Assembly: GCF_026212465.1 (NCBI RefSeq)
Contig: NC_080047.1
Span: forward strand, 34,161,007 to 34,225,006
Origin: Amaranthus tricolor
Lineage: Eukaryota > Streptophyta > Magnoliopsida > Caryophyllales > Amaranthaceae
Length of the DNA stretch: 64,000 nucleotides
Direction of reading: 5' to 3'
Positions 11,165 to 24,834 of the stretch are shown piece after piece; the first letter of the stretch is position 1, and every line of letters starts with the position of its first letter. Below the pieces are notes generated by a model. That model was not told where the DNA came from. It made no database searches and was given only the letters and a program-made list of their open reading frames with translations. A program made the position numbers and the translations under genes.

Positions 11165-11490
11165 AAATCGACAAAAGGCCCATCCTCGAAAAGAGATCGA
11201 TCAATAGATCGAACTAAAGTGATCAACCAATCAATCACTTAACTCCTCAAAATAGTTGCTTCTGGATATGCAAGCTACAAGATCGATCGATCGATCGATC
11301 TAAAGTGATCTATTCTTCAGGGAGATGCTTCTGGAAAATGCAAGCTATAAGATCGATCGATCAATCTAAAGTGATCGACCAATCGATCTCTAAATGATGT
11401 TGCTTAAGGCTTCTGGAAATGTTGCTACAAGGTATTGACCGATCGATTTAAAGTGATCGACCGATCGATCTCATGAAAGACTCTTAAATT
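11165..11490. repeat. GATC-rich minisatellite, about 4 imperfect units
   Basis: Units of roughly 70-90 bp each contain a run of GATCGATC, then TAAAGTGATCGACC and a second GATCGATC, then GCTTCTGGAAATGCAAGCTA. Units are recognisable at about 11190, 11280, 11350 and 11440. Each GATCGATC run is palindromic. Confidence 0.75.
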
Positions 11491-12084
11491 GCTCAAGCTT
11501 AAGTCCTTTTTGCCTTCTTACCTTTGCATGAATGCTTGGCACTATCTCTTATCCTCGGTTTAACTCCATTTCCCTCTCCAAAACATCCAAGAGATTAGGG
11601 GCGCATCTTCCCTAACTTGCTCTGCTCGGAAAAATGTGGCCAATCCTACAAAAACGAGTAAAACACAAGATACCCTACAAAATGGCGATCAAATCCATAA
11701 AAATAATAAGAAGAAACAACAACCGCATGAAAATACACATTGAATAGACATAAAATAAGGCCAAAATAGAAGGTTATCAAATATTTACATGTACTTATGA
11801 GCTTTAATATGTAAATTTAATACTTAATTAAAACACTTACTAATACATCTATTAAATTCTTCACACTAAATATCCAATAAGCATCATATGTCATTGGGCA
11901 TTCTTTTATCTGATCAATTACTTATATGTGTGACTAAGTGACTTCATATAACGCGATTACATTAGTTGTAAATTAATCCTATTAGTCTACAAATTATAGT
12001 TTATTTTAGCAAAACACTATGACCACTTAAAATAATCGAATGCTTTTAATAACATAATTTATCCTATTAGTATATAATATTTCT
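11491..12084. other. No gene seen
   Basis: Spacer between the minisatellite and the RTE element; no coding content recognised. Confidence 0.5.
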
Positions 12085-13960
12085 CCCAACTCCTTAATGA
12101 ATCTAGAGGCTTAGAGGAGGTGAGAAGCGATAACCCTGATACCTAAAGTCGACATGAATATGGCCCAGGTAGTGAGATTACTATGGAGAAAGTAGGCAAT
12201 GCTTTCAAAAAGATAGGGAGAGCCAAGACAGTCGGAACTGATAACATTCCTATTGAGGTGTGGAAATGTTTAGGAGAAGACAAAATTAGATGGTTGACAA
12301 GCCTTTTCAACGTCATCCTAAGAGCACACAAGATGTCAGAAGTATGGAGGGACAACACACTTATCCCACTTTATAAAAACAAAGGAGATGTACAAGTATG
12401 TGGAAATTATAAAGGGATCAAATTGCTCAGCCACACAGTGAAATTTTGGAAAAGAATGATAGAGAAAAGAATTAGACAAGAGACAGTGATAAGGGAGAAC
12501 TAATTCAGTTTCGTGCCTGGGAGATCTTCTACTGAAGTTATACATGTTGTTAGGAGATTGTGGAAAAGTATAGAGAGAGGAAAAATGATCTGCATATGGT
12601 GTATATTGACCTTGAGAAGGCATATGATAGCGTACCGCGTAATATCATTTGGGATGGCCTAAAGACAAAGGATATTTCACGGACACATATTGAGGCCATA
12701 CGAGACATATATGATGGAGTCGCGACCAACATTCAAACACCAGTTGGGACAAAGGATCCTTTCCTAGTAAAAGTTGGCTTGCACCAAGGTTCGGCACTAA
12801 GCCTGTTCAATTTTTTCCATCATTATAGATGAGCTTTCCAAATTTTATCTAGGAAACTGCGCCATGGTGTATGCTTTTTGCTGACGATATGGTGTTAATA
12901 GCTGAAACGAGTGAGGAAACTAACACAAGATTAGAGGAGTAGAGGACAACTTTGGAAAGCAACGGATTGCGTACAAGTCGTATTAAAACAGAATTTTTGA
13001 AATGCAACTTTAGTGGGTTAGAGCAGGAAAGTGACCAAGAGGTGACCATTGGACAAGATGAGTACTTTGTATGACCAAGTTTAAATATTTAGGATCTATT
13101 ACATAAACCAATAGAGAGATTAGCGAAGATGTAACCCATTGGATTCAAGCTTGTTGGCTTAAGTGGAGAGTAGCATCTAGGGTGTTGTGTGATAGAAAGT
13201 TTCCTACTAGACTAAAAGGTATATTTTACCGAGTTGTGATCAGGCCAAGTTTGCTATATGAGACAGAATGTTGGCCTCTAAAGAAATCCTTAGAACAAAA
13301 TATGGATGTAGCAGAGATGCGTATATTAAGGTGGATGTGTGCGCTTATGAGGATGGATATTATTAGGAACTAGGAAGTGAGAGAGTGATTAGGGTTTTTA
13401 CCATTATCTGCAAAGTTGCGTGAAAATAGGTTGAGGTGGTTTAGACATGTGAAGAGAAAGACGACTAATGCACCTGTGAGAATGGTGGAAAGGCTCACAG
13501 TAGAGGGTAAGAGAAGTCGGGGTAGACCTAAGAGAACATGGGCGGGGCAATTAAAAATCAACTTGAGTGAGTTGCACCTCTCTGAGCACCTGACGAGCGA
13601 TAGAAGTAGTTGGAGGCATTGTATTCGCTTGTCAAACTTTTGATAGTCCCCTTTCATTAACCTCTTTGGACTTATGTAGTTTCGTCTATTAACTTCCTTT
13701 CTTTCTTTGTTCTTACGACCCTATGCTGGCCCAGCTTGTTTTGTATTTGCCATTTTGCCTTTTTGTCTTGATCCTTTCATCTCACATTGCACGACTTTTT
13801 TATCTGGGGGTCTTATTTGACTGCACGCATTTCTCCTTCCCTCTCTCTTGTGTGGGCATGGATATGATTTGCCCGCTATCTTTCACCCCAGACCCTAACT
13901 TTATGCGGAATGCTAGATTGATGACCATGACCATTTTAGTAACTATGTACACATGTTAAA
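12085..13960 (+). mobile_element. RTE-type LINE, 5'-truncated
   Basis: Plus-strand RTE-clade non-LTR retrotransposon retaining the RT, the C-terminal domain and the 3' UTR. The endonuclease part is missing, which is the usual 5' truncation of LINE insertions. The 3' UTR (13644-13960) has the conserved-looking tail region with TTGACTGCACGCATTTC and GATTTGCCCGCTATC seen in plant RTE elements. No clear target duplication was identified. Confidence 0.8.
12183..13643 (+). pseudogene. RTE reverse transcriptase, broken
   Basis: RT blocks in order: VGTDNIPIEVWKCLGEDKI (12225), YKNKGDVQVCGNYKGIKLLS (12375), a FVPGRSSTE block after a stop (12510), YIDLEKAYDSVPR (12605), QGSALS (12787) and the catalytic FADDMVLI (12876). 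They are followed by the RTE-typical C-terminal region: [20 protein letters not shown] (13183), [25 protein letters not shown] and RSRGRPKRTWAGQL, with a stop at 13641-13643. The order and spacing are normal for RTE. At least six stops or frameshifts interrupt it. The enzyme would copy element RNA at nicked target DNA. Confidence 0.85.
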
Positions 13961-15867
13961 AGAACATTCATTTTCTACACTCCACCAAATACATATGGGA
14001 CAAATTTAATACAATAAAAACGATAATACTTTTCAGTTGTTGGTTGTCCTGGGATTTAATTCTACAACCTTAAAATTGTGACATGTACATTATTATTGTT
14101 TAGATCTTCCAAGGATTCTCCAAACGAAAACTGATTTCAGCAATAATAATGGAGTAACTTGCAGTAGCAATGTTTTGAGTTAGTAACAAAATTTTTATCT
14201 TCCATTTAATTTGCAGCAAATTTTAGGGTGTCTTACTTACCTTGTTTTTTTTTTCTCTTTTAGTTTTGATTTTAATAAATTTTTGTAATTTTATCTATAC
14301 ATTTATTAATTATTTTAATTTCATCAATTTATTTTATGATCCTATTAGACATATACCTTTATGGTCCTGAAATATTTGCTATATTACAGTTAATGATACT
14401 ATTTATCATTCAGCTTATTTTATATAGTGCAAAAATAATTAAGTACAATTTTATTTGAATCGTCTTATTAAAAATTATAAAAGTTAATATTAATAATCTT
14501 TATATTAAAAAGAATCAAATAAAATTTTAGATAACTATATTTTACATATAAATTAAAAATAAAATAGAAATTACAAGTAATAAGTAAATAATAATATAAA
14601 ATAAATAAAATAATAGAGAGAGTAGTAGTGTCGGTCCTAATGGTAATACTAAGACGAGTAAGTGCTTCAAAATGATGCATGGAATTGGTGAATAAGCAAT
14701 AATAAAGAGATAGGAAAAGGACCTGACGCGTTCCAAACAATGGAAGTTGAATTCCGGCCATTACTCATTAAGAAAGTCTAATGGAATGAAAATCACCGGG
14801 AAATGGAGGATCTCTGACAGTGACATACAACGTTCATACTCCTTCGTCCCCAAAAAAAGAAGACCCACTTGCACTACGGATTTGACAGCTTGAATGATCC
14901 AGCGTCGGCAACGTCCACTTGCTTTTCTAATTCTTTATTCCCTTTTCTTTTACTTTGCTTCTACGCTTCCTTCTTTTAACCTTTTGTTATTTCTCTTTTA
15001 TTTTATTCTTTCACCCCTTTGATTTTAATACACTATCAATTACACTCCCTTATATTCATTGTCATAATTGTACTGTACATAATTAAAAATTATAAAAAAT
15101 TTATATTAATTACCTTTGCGTTGAAAAGAAGGGAATATATAACATAACTAAAGGAAGATATAAAGTATGTTAATACACTAGTCATTTTTACTAAGGTTTC
15201 TTTACTTAATTTTCTTTGTGAATGGTATAGAATGATGCGTATTCACTAGATAAGAATTTTTAAATTTAATAGTCTATTCAATTAAATATTCTCATTTTAT
15301 TTTTCATATTTATTAATATACAAATTTAATTATAAATATCTGTTATTTTACATAGTCAAGAACTATAAAAAGATGATATTAATTAAATTTACGTTAATAC
15401 AAATGAGTCAAGATCACACTTTATTATGTTTTAACGTATATTATATGAAAGATAAAAACTAGACTAATCGTAATCTACGAATAACATTATAAAATAAATG
15501 AGATTAATATGCTAAATCAGAAAGATAATTTTAAGTGTAATTTCATAATAGATACAAATTAAATTTTAATTTGAAAAATAGTTGCAATAAAGATACAAAA
15601 TTATTTAGATACAATACAAACGCATGCTCTTATAAGAAACTTGTAAACAAACATAATAACAATTGTTAAGGTTGAGGTGAAAGTCAATGAACTTAACTTA
15701 AAAGGTCAATGGCAAACATACATGCTTCTATATCACTGCAAACATAAATGAAAATTAGAGTACAACCATAATTTGTTAGAGCGTACTTTATTTACTCTTA
15801 ATTTCTATTAATAATACTCTCTTTATTACCTCTTTTAATATGTCAAATTTTCTATTTATAACATATA
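13961..15867. other. AT-rich spacer, no gene
   Basis: Very AT-rich. Scattered open frames have no recognisable product. Confidence 0.6.
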
Positions 15868-16139
15868 CTCCCTCCTATTCAATTTACATGTCCTATTTTC
15901 TTTTATGGTCAAGTTATCTTAATTGTCCAATTTCTATTTTTGGTATGGATTTTTGATTTTTATGCCCTTAGTAGCTTTATCCTATTTTCAATTATACCTT
16001 CCATTGTCCATACTAATTTTCCTCCCTTACATTAAAAACCCATAATACCACTCTCTTTCCTACCCTTAGGGCCCCATTTTTAACTCTCCTTAAAATCCGT
16101 AAAAAGTCAAATGAAACTCCTAAGGTCAATAGGAGGGAG
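15868..16139. mobile_element. Stowaway MITE
   Basis: 272 bp, with terminal inverted repeats CTCCCTCCTATTC and its complement, and a TA target duplication at 15866-15867 and 16140-16141. This is the classic structure of a Stowaway (Tc1/mariner-derived) MITE. No coding capacity. Confidence 0.9.
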
Positions 16140-17249
16140 TATAATTTAATCGTTTGCTGCACTTTAGTTTAAATAACATAAACTTACATCTTTCATCTAA
16201 ACTCACCAACAACCAATTTCTTTTTTCATCTTTTGTATATATTTTTTATCTATTTATTTTTATTTTATTTTAATACTTTTATTATATTTATTTTCAGTAA
16301 TAACTTATCAAAATTAAAATTATACTGCCAATAGTAAAGTAAAAGCCCACACCTTAACCTTTTTGATATCAAATATTGTTTGGTTGCACTTTATTTCATT
16401 TGAAATCGTGAATTCCCAAATGAATAATTGTGTTTGATTGACAAAAACCAACAATATAGAAATCTAAAATTTCGAAGTTAATTCTATAACTTGTAGGAAT
16501 TTTAAGCCTTGTTTATTTTACATTATTTACTAATTTAAATGATTTTTACTAGTTTAAACTAATTTTTTTCTAATTAAAATTTAATTTTTACTAATTTAAA
16601 CTGATTTTTACTGATTAAAAGTTATTGATGTAATTGATTTTTAGTTATATATTATAACTGAATTGTACTGATTAAAACTGATTATTATAATTGATTTTTT
16701 CTTATAATAACTAATTTTTATTAATTATAATTAATTTTGTTCATTGAAAATGACTTCTACTAATATAAAGATTTCCTTAAAAAGATAAATTTATATAGTT
16801 ATTAAATTCCAATGCTAATCAAACAATGTTCAAATATAATTAAACCTCAAAAGTACCTAGTATTGAGTCCGTCTGAGATCTTAGATCCACAATTTTCAAT
16901 ATTTAATAATTAATAATATTTTTTGAAAGGAATACTTTTTCTATTTCAAGTTAGTCGCAATATTAGTAAATTTACATTATTCACTTATCATTTTTAATTT
17001 GTAATTAATTCGTAATCTATAAGTTAAAATATAATCAAACGAAATCTTATTTAATTTGTCTCCAACAAAGATTATTAATATTAATTTTATAATTTTTTTA
17101 TTATACATAATTAAAGATATTAAGAATTTAATTAGTACACTGAACTACGTAAAGAAAATATATTGCAATTTGTAATATATTACTACTCTATTATTTTTGA
17201 ATTAATTAATTAAGTCCCAATAAATATTCCGCTCTTCCATAGTTTTCTT
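16140..17249. other. AT-rich spacer with degenerate tandem repeats
   Basis: At 16505-16760 the motif ACTAATTTAAACTGATTTTT recurs in degenerate form every 20-25 bp. The rest is featureless upstream DNA of the methyltransferase gene. Confidence 0.5.
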
Positions 17250-17386
17250 TCACACTCACACTCTCTGTCACAAAAAACACTTCCTTCTTTATATATCTGT
17301 TATTATCTCTCTACTTTCTCAATTTTTCTCTGCAAGAATCTAGAGTAGGGTTCAAATCCCCAATTCAGATCCACTACAACTATCAG
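17250..17386 (+). promoter_or_regulatory. Promoter-proximal region and non-coding leader exon of the PMT8-like gene
   Basis: A TATATA sequence at about 17290 is followed by CT-rich sequence and an exon-like stretch ending TATCAG|GTTAAA (donor GT at 17387-17388). No ATG-led coding frame is present, so this is proposed as the 5' UTR exon, joined to 19257 by a 1.87-kb leader intron. The start point is a guess; the donor is the firmer part. Confidence 0.45.
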
Positions 17387-19256
17387 GTTAAAAAATATAT
17401 TCTTTAAGCATTGTTTCAACGTTTTCACGATTGATTTTGTTTCTTATTCGTTGATTGTTAATTTCGTAACCTCGATTCCGAGGTTTGTAAGATCTGAATC
17501 TCATTGATTTACTAGTGTTTGTAGTTTCTTAATGTTAAATTCAGTGTTAGATCTAGAGGTTCACATTTCTTTACTATATCGATTGGTATCGCTTAATGAA
17601 TGCTGTGATTGTTTTAATTGATCTAATTAAGATCTTTTTGTTGCTTTGGTATTCTGTAGTAACTTTAGAAGGGTTGATGTTCTTGATATTTTACTTTTGC
17701 TGAGAATGGCTAAGTTTTCAGGATTTTATTATCAGGTAAGGATTAAACATGGAAAAGTGATTGATTTACTATGGAGAGATCGTGTATGGAAGGTTACTAT
17801 ATTTGGAAATTGGAATAGTCGTACTGTTTGTGCAAACTGTGACATGTGATATAAGTCTTTATGTTGGGAAATCTTAATTGGTCATGCGAAATACGGAGGG
17901 GAAGTAGGAGTAGGACCACCTGATTTGGGGTACACTTAAGACTCGAATACTGCGAGTAGGGGAGAACTGAGTAAGTTTTCTTCTTCATTTCATGATAAGT
18001 TGTGAATGAAACTTCAACCATTACGTCCTAGCTTGAACTCACTCGGACACGGTGACAATAAGTGATGGGACGGGCACGATAGATGTCAGTTCTCAATCTT
18101 ATAACTAGTTTGGTATATCATCTATTAAGTTAATACTCTTGCTACATTTATCATGACTGATAAAGGATCCTAATGCTATGATTTTTGAGGACTTGGATGC
18201 AGCTCATCTATGTTGCCTTTCAGTTTGAGTAAGATCATTATGCTCTCATATAAGCTTTTTGTGTTTACAACTCCCATGTGAATTTTGAAAAGTATGATAG
18301 GCACCGAGTAGAATTGAATTATGAGCCTCTTATTCTGTGTGGACAGATAGAAGCGTTTAAATTAGAGTGATTTAGGTGTACAGTGTACCTTGTTTTATGT
18401 CAACATTGTTCTAACTTCTAATGTAGCTTTATTGGGGTATATTATTACTTTTCATAAATGGAGTTCGTTGTGTTTATTACTTGTGTATGGACTATGGAGA
18501 GAGGAAGACGATCTGAATGCTTTAATTGGTGCATAATAACGGTTGAGATTGCAGTAGCAACATTGTCAACACTGTGTTTTATACCTTTACATTGCGGATG
18601 CATTTGTTTTTGCACCATGATGCATTGTTAAAAAGAGTGTGTTATCCAAAAAAAAGAAAAAGAGTGTGCTTCTGATGATCAAGGTCAAACAAATCTAACA
18701 CTATAATATGCATGGGCAAGACAATTTCAAGTAGAAGCCAAAAGGGCAAACAAACACATAAAGCCTCAAAAGGGCAGAATTGGAACCTTTACCTTCCCAC
18801 TTTGGTGCCTCAATATTATATGCATGGGCAAGACAGTCTCTACTAGGAGCAAAAGGATGGTTCCCCTGCCCCGCGCTTTGTGCATAGGCTCAAGATCCTT
18901 TGTCATCTTCAGCCTTAGGGCACGTTTTGCTTTTCTCTATGTTGATATTAATGCACTAGTTATGCATTTTTTGATGATGAGTTACATCTATAGAAATTTT
19001 GGATCATACTCCTATCACAGTTGATGATTATCCTTGGAATGATATGAGCAGCATTAAAGTGAAAATTGTGCATTGTCTACTCTACTCTCTCCTGTTCTTT
19101 CTATGTTTGGATTAGTGTGTTTGACTCTTAGTGTGAATCATTCTTGTATGTGTATCTATAATTGTAAAATGGGCCTTTTCATTGTTTCGGCGCATCTACT
19201 TCTCTTGTATGTATCTGATTATGTCTCTTTGTGTGTGTGTGTGTGTGTGTGTGCAG
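17387..19256 (+). other. Leader intron of the PMT8-like gene
   Basis: GT at 17387 and CAG at 19254-19256 bound 1870 bp with no coding content recognised. Long first introns in the 5' UTR are common in plant housekeeping genes. A (GT)n run touches the acceptor. Confidence 0.45.
19231..19253 (+). repeat. (GT)11 microsatellite at a splice acceptor
   Basis: A 23-bp GT run lies directly before the CAG that ends the leader intron, where a polypyrimidine tract is usual. Confidence 0.9.
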
Positions 19257-19350
19257 GGGACACAAGGGTAGAGTGCTTTGATCATGATCTCTGATTTATA
19301 AAAATAAGTTAAAATTTTAATTACTCACTTGGGAAGTTTTTGGTTATAAA

Positions 19351-22300
19351 ATGAGAGGGAGATCAGATGAAGTACAAAAGAAGCGTTTTGTCACTGCCTT
19401 AGTGGGTGTAGCAGTGGTCCTTGGTTTTCTATATGTTTTTCAGGGATCTATTTTTGGTTCACAAAATAGTGGTGCAGCAGCTTTAGAGTATGGCAGCAAA
19501 TCTTTGAGAAAATTCGGTTGGGGTGGGGATGAAGATGCAGATGATACATCCTCCAAGTTTTCCCAGGAAGATGCAGATGATGGTATTATGGCAAAAAGCT
19601 TCCCTGTACGTTTTTCTGATTCTACCAAGACATGTTTTTCTATGTTAATGGGCTATCTACATGCTAAAGTTTTGTTACTTGAATTTCTTCATTCACATTG
19701 TGTGCTTGTGTCCATTTAGATATACTTCAGTAAAAGTTAAAATTAATTTTGAATCAATAAAGGGCCTATCCTTATTTATTTACAGGATAGTTCTTAGTTA
19801 ATATGCAGCTGTCATAGCTAAATATGATTAATAAAGTTTAAAGAAATCAACTCAATATCTACATCTCATATTGTCCTTTTTGTTCTTTTTGCCTTGATCT
19901 TTAAGGTATGCGACGATCGACATTCAGAATTGATTCCGTGTTTGGATAGACATCTCATATACCAGCTGAGATTGAAGTTGGATTTGTCTTTGATGGAACA
20001 CTATGAAAGGCATTGCCCTCCTCAAGAAAGGCGCTACAATTGCTTGATACCACCACCACATGGTTACAAAGTGAGGATTCCATTTATATTTCTAATTTCA
20101 AATAGCATTAGTTTATTTCAATTTTTAGTTTGGAAACTTACTCATACAAATTATTATATAGGTTCCCATCAAATGGCCTAGAAGCAGAGATGAAGTTTGG
20201 AAAGCAAATATTCCTCACACACACCTCGCACATGAGAAGTCGGATCAAAACTGGATGGTTGTGAAAGGTGAAAAAATTGTATTTCCTGGTGGAGGTACTC
20301 ATTTTCATCATGGAGCTGACAAATATATTGCTGCAATGGCCAATGTAAGTCTTATCATATCTGAATAGAAGAAATAAATTTCTTTTCTTTGGTCATTGTG
20401 TGCTTTTATTACAAATAGGAAGTGTTCTGCTCTCGTTTAGCGACTATGCGATGTTCCACATTCATTAGCTTGGCTTTATAAACCAGTAGCACATGCTGGA
20501 TCGTGATTCATATGATTGTTGTTTAGTTTTTTGTAATTCTTTATTTATGTTAGATTAAGATATTGAAAATATGGGTTTAATAACTAAGCTCACTTTGTTT
20601 TTGACTTCATGGTTCAATTGCAATGTTGTGATTGCTGGTTTAACTGTGCGATTACTTCTTTCCTATCATCTAGAATAAACCCACTGAATTGAAAACAAGT
20701 TAGTGAAGTTATTTCTGAGACTAAATGTATCTTCCATTGGCAGATGCTTAACTTTTCAGGCAATGTCATTAACAATGGAGGCAGGCTGAGGACTGTTCTT
20801 GATGTGGGCTGTGGTGTCGCTAGTTTTGGTGGTTATCTTCTCTCATCTGATGTCATAGCTATGTCCTTGGCACCTAATGATGTTCATCAGAATCAAATCC
20901 AGTTTGCCTTGGAGAGAGGAATCCCAGCATATCTTGGTGTTCTAGGAACAAAGAGGCTTCCATATCCTAGCAGGTCTTTTGAGCTTGCTCACTGCTCTCG
21001 ATGTAGAATTGATTGGCTTCAAAGGAATGGTATACTTCTTCTTGAGTTAGATAGGGTGTTAAGACCTGGTGGCTATTTTGCCTACTCTTCTCCAGAAGCA
21101 TATGCACAGGATGAGGAGGATCTTAGGATATGGAAAGAGATGAGTGCTCTTGTGGAGAGGATGTGTTGGAAAATAGCAGCTAAAAGAAATCAAACAGTCA
21201 TTTGGGTCAAGCCTTTGAATAATGACTGCTACATGCAAAGGCCTCCTGGTACTGAACCTCCACTTTGCAGATCAAATGATGATCCAGATGCTGTTTTGGG
21301 CGTGCCAATGAAAGCATGCATCACACCATACTCTGATCGTAAGTTTTTTTTTCTAATTGTTGATATTCTTGTTCCTCTCTTATATCTTGAACTTGTTCTT
21401 ATCAAATGTTTTTTCATGTTGACTTAATGATGATCTTCCCCACAAACAAATAGTCTTTTATTGTTTAACAGTAATAAACTACTAATAAGTCTTAAATTTG
21501 ACAATATGAAGTCGACAACATGAACCAAAACAAATCAATGTGAGCGTTTGTTAACTAAGGTAATACTTTATTCCACCTGGTCTAATGCTAATATACTTTG
21601 TTATTCGGACTTCGAACTCTTCATTGTCCCCCGAGTCCTCTATTTGTTTCCACATTCGGCGAATAGCTTCATGGTAGATTGTCTTGGCAAAACAAACAAA
21701 TAATTTTAAAAATGGTTGTGTATCTGTCGGGTGTGTTTAGCCACCCTCTCCTGTAACTTCATGGTATGGTTCATAAGCTTAACTTCCTGGTACTTAGTAC
21801 AATCATATGCATCTTTGTTTTTGTAGATAAGTATCGTGAAAATTTCTCTTTAGTAACTTGCTATGCACATCAATGCTACTACTGTCTTGGTGTAAGAGAT
21901 GATTGTTGACTGTTGAAACAATTGTAACATAATTCACCAGCTGATTTGCCTTTGGAATTTGGGATTCGCTCAAAGTTGTTGAAAATAGCCCAAAACCAAC
22001 GATAGTTTGCTTTTTTCGATTCGCGATTCACGGGGAGATTAACGATTCATGTGACACTTGTTGAGACTTGAGCCTCACTGTGTCTTGCACATGTGTGCTT
22101 ATGAAGCTTCCAGTGTCGCATTTGGCCATTGGTCAATTGTTTCATTCAAACTGCATTTGTTGTTTCTCATCACCCATTGCCACATTCAAATATCCTTGTT
22201 CTTTGTTAACACTCTAATCTGAAAATTTTCCCTATGCTAAATCTTACTTTAGTTTCTTTAAATGAAAAGGCATGCTGTATGTAGGGTCCAAGATTAGCCT

Positions 22301-22354
22301 TTTTTGTCAATTTATGAGGTAATATACATAAATACATGTTACTATTGTTCTACG

Positions 22355-22391
<37 letters not shown>

Positions 22392-24368
22392 CCTGATTCT
22401 ACACTAACATGGAAAGAAAAATGACAGGTAATCTTCAGTTTGCTCATGCACCAACCCTTAAGCTCTTGAACCAGTGACTTGATTGATATTAAGAAAACTC
22501 TTACAAAACAACCAAAGCCAAGGAGAGCTTGTAATGACGGAAAATCTTGTGTAAATGAACATTGTAGTTCCTGCCCCCTCATATATTTAACCCGTAACTT
22601 TCTCTACTACATAAAAGTCTTTTAGCCTGCTCATACTAAAACAGTACAAGAAGACCAGCAACTTATGCTTCTGATTCTGATATTTGTTGTTTGATGCAGT
22701 AATCTGCTTGAAATTACTTTAACTTCCGTTGGATCAAGCCTTTTGAAATACCCCAGCTTTTTGTTTATTTTTGCTTGTGTATATTCGATGTATTTATTCC
22801 ATCTCTTAGGCAATACCGTCTCTCCTGTTGCATACTGTCTGTTATACTCAACTGGGCGTTTTCATTTTCAGATGACCACAAGGTTGGTGGAAGTGAATTG
22901 GCTCCTTGGCCGGCTAGGTTGACTAATCCTCCACCTCGGCTGGCTGATTTTGGCTATTCAAGTGACATGTTTGAGAAAGATACTGTATGTGGAACACTTA
23001 ATTCACCATAAGTCTATAGCTATGACGTAACCAGTGGGAATTTACTGAAAATATTATTCACTTTTGGAATTGCAATATTTTATGCAGGAAATGTGGGCAC
23101 GGAGAGTTGATAACTACTGGAACCTATTAAGTCCAAAGATCCAGTCTGATACTTTGAGGAATGTGATGGATATGAAGGCTAATTTAGGATCATTTGCAGC
23201 TGCTTTGAAGGATAAGGATTTGTGGGTCATGAATGTTGTTCCTGAAGATGGACCAAACACACTTAAGCTGGTATATGATCGTGGGCTCATCGGAGCAGCT
23301 CACAACTGGTAAGCAGATTAGCTGAGATCCTTCTTTTTTTGCTTGAAATTTCGCAGATCTGAACTAATTGTATGATCTATTACACTTCTAGTAAGCTAGA
23401 GCCCAGAGGTGGACCAATATATGCATATGCTATTTTTTACTTAGTCTGAGGTCTTCTGTTACCATTCCTGATTTGCAAGTTTTGGTTGGAAGTGATTCTA
23501 AACAGTCCCCTTATGACTCATAACTGTACTGTTTTGTGGTTTCTGATGCCTTATTGCAATTGTTTTTTTAGCTCTCCATCAAGCGTTGCTTAAATGTAGG
23601 TCTGAAATCTGAACCTGTTGGTGGTGTTTGAGCCGCATACATATTTTTTCCTCGCCATTTGCGACCTTCCAAATTGTGTGAAAAAGTTGTCTACGAGATT
23701 GATCCCTCCTAGTTCTGGTGCATCACTTTTTATTAGTCTCACACGGCACCTCTACTAAGCAGTAACACTTAGGCCTTGTCTGATCTCCGGTATAGGGTAG
23801 TACCTTTCTATAGGGGAAAGGGGAACATAATAAACCTTTAACTGAGCTTAAAGAGCACATTCTGATTGTGATCCGTAGGTGAGAGGAAGTCTCCAACTTA
23901 CTGTGAAACTTAGCTTCCATCATTTCTTTGGCTTGTTTGGCTTAAGGTGATGAATCTTGAGTCATGCCTGTTGATTGTGAAGTTGAACATTAATTCTGGT
24001 AGGAAAATTATGCTGTTTAATTATTGCATTTTCTTTGAATTAATGATAGGTGTGAGGCCTTCTCAACCTATCCTCGGACTTTTGATCTACTCCATGCCTG
24101 GAACATTATCTCTGACATCGAGAAGAAAGGCTGTAGCCCTGAGGATCTTCTACTTGAGATGGATAGAATTCTCAGGCCTACTGGCTTTATCATCATCCAA
24201 GACAAACAGTCTGCAGTGGACTTTGTAAAGAAGTATTTGTCAGCCTTGCATTGGGAGGCAGTTGCAACAGGCAGTGCAAATTTAGATTCAGGTGATGGGG
24301 AGGAAGTCGTGTTTATCGTTCAAAAGAAGCTGTGGCTCCCAACTCGGAACTCCAAGGATTCAGAATAG
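19351..24368 (+). CDS. PMT8-like: PMT8-like probable methyltransferase (pectin methyltransferase family), 7 coding exons
   Basis: Coding exons are 19351-19605, 19906-20070, 20162-20344, 20744-21338, 22872-22984, 23088-23308 and 24050-24368. All introns are GT..AG, giving 616 residues, against about 620 for the Arabidopsis PMT1/PMT8 group. Residues 1-12 (MRGRSDEVQKKR) are basic and cytosolic, and residues 13-34 form a membrane helix; this is a type II, presumably Golgi, protein. The Methyltransf_29 domain follows, with the family landmarks VCDDRHSELIPCLDR (from 86), FPGGGTHFHHGADKYI, SAM motif DVGCGVASFGGYLL (from 221), LAPNDVHQNQIQFALERG, LDRVLRPGGY, LRNVMDMKANLGSFAAAL, WCEAFSTYPRTFDLLHAW and LEMDRILRP. 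The protein ends in DSE, like PMT8. The family uses S-adenosylmethionine; homogalacturonan is the likely acceptor by relation to QUA2/QUA3, but this is unproven for PMT8. No frame damage was seen. A copia element begins 466 bp after the stop. Confidence 0.95.
22357..22391 (+). repeat. 35-bp T homopolymer in intron 5
   Basis: A run of T within the fifth intron of the coding region (21339-22871). It reads as poly-Lys on the other strand, an artefact. Confidence 0.95.
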
Positions 24369-24834
24369 GTGATACTCTTGAAGGTTATGTGTCTCTGTGC
24401 TCCTTCATATTTCATCTGCCCAGAATAGAGAGGCTCACTGCTAGCAATCAGTTTTAAGTTGCATTCTGTAGCATTAACTTATGATTGTTCAATTATATCA
24501 GTTTACCACTTTTTTGGTTTCTTTTGGCATCTAGAATGTTACCCCTTTAGGTTTTAGTAGATTAGCTTATGGATAAGAGGATCATCTATAGGCTAATTCA
24601 TATTGGTTTATTTCCTCGATATTATTTTGAGGTTTACTTGCAGAATATTTTGGAAATTCATTATAAATTGTAACAAGACATTATACGCTGAAGAACACGA
24701 GGGGATTTGATTATTATAAATTTGTTTAATAAGAATTCTTGATTAATATATCTTCCCTGATATTCGTTACCATTTTCTTTCTTTCATCTTTTTGTGAATC
24801 GTGATTTTCTTAGATTCTCTGTCAAGTATTTTGT
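24369..24834. other. 3' UTR and spacer of the PMT8-like gene
   Basis: AT-rich sequence between the stop codon and the copia LTR. No canonical AATAAA was noticed close to the stop. The transcript end probably lies here. Confidence 0.5.

Noticed and set aside
22307..22582. Minus-strand frame with a poly-Lys run
   Set aside because: Created by the T homopolymer in an intron of the methyltransferase gene.
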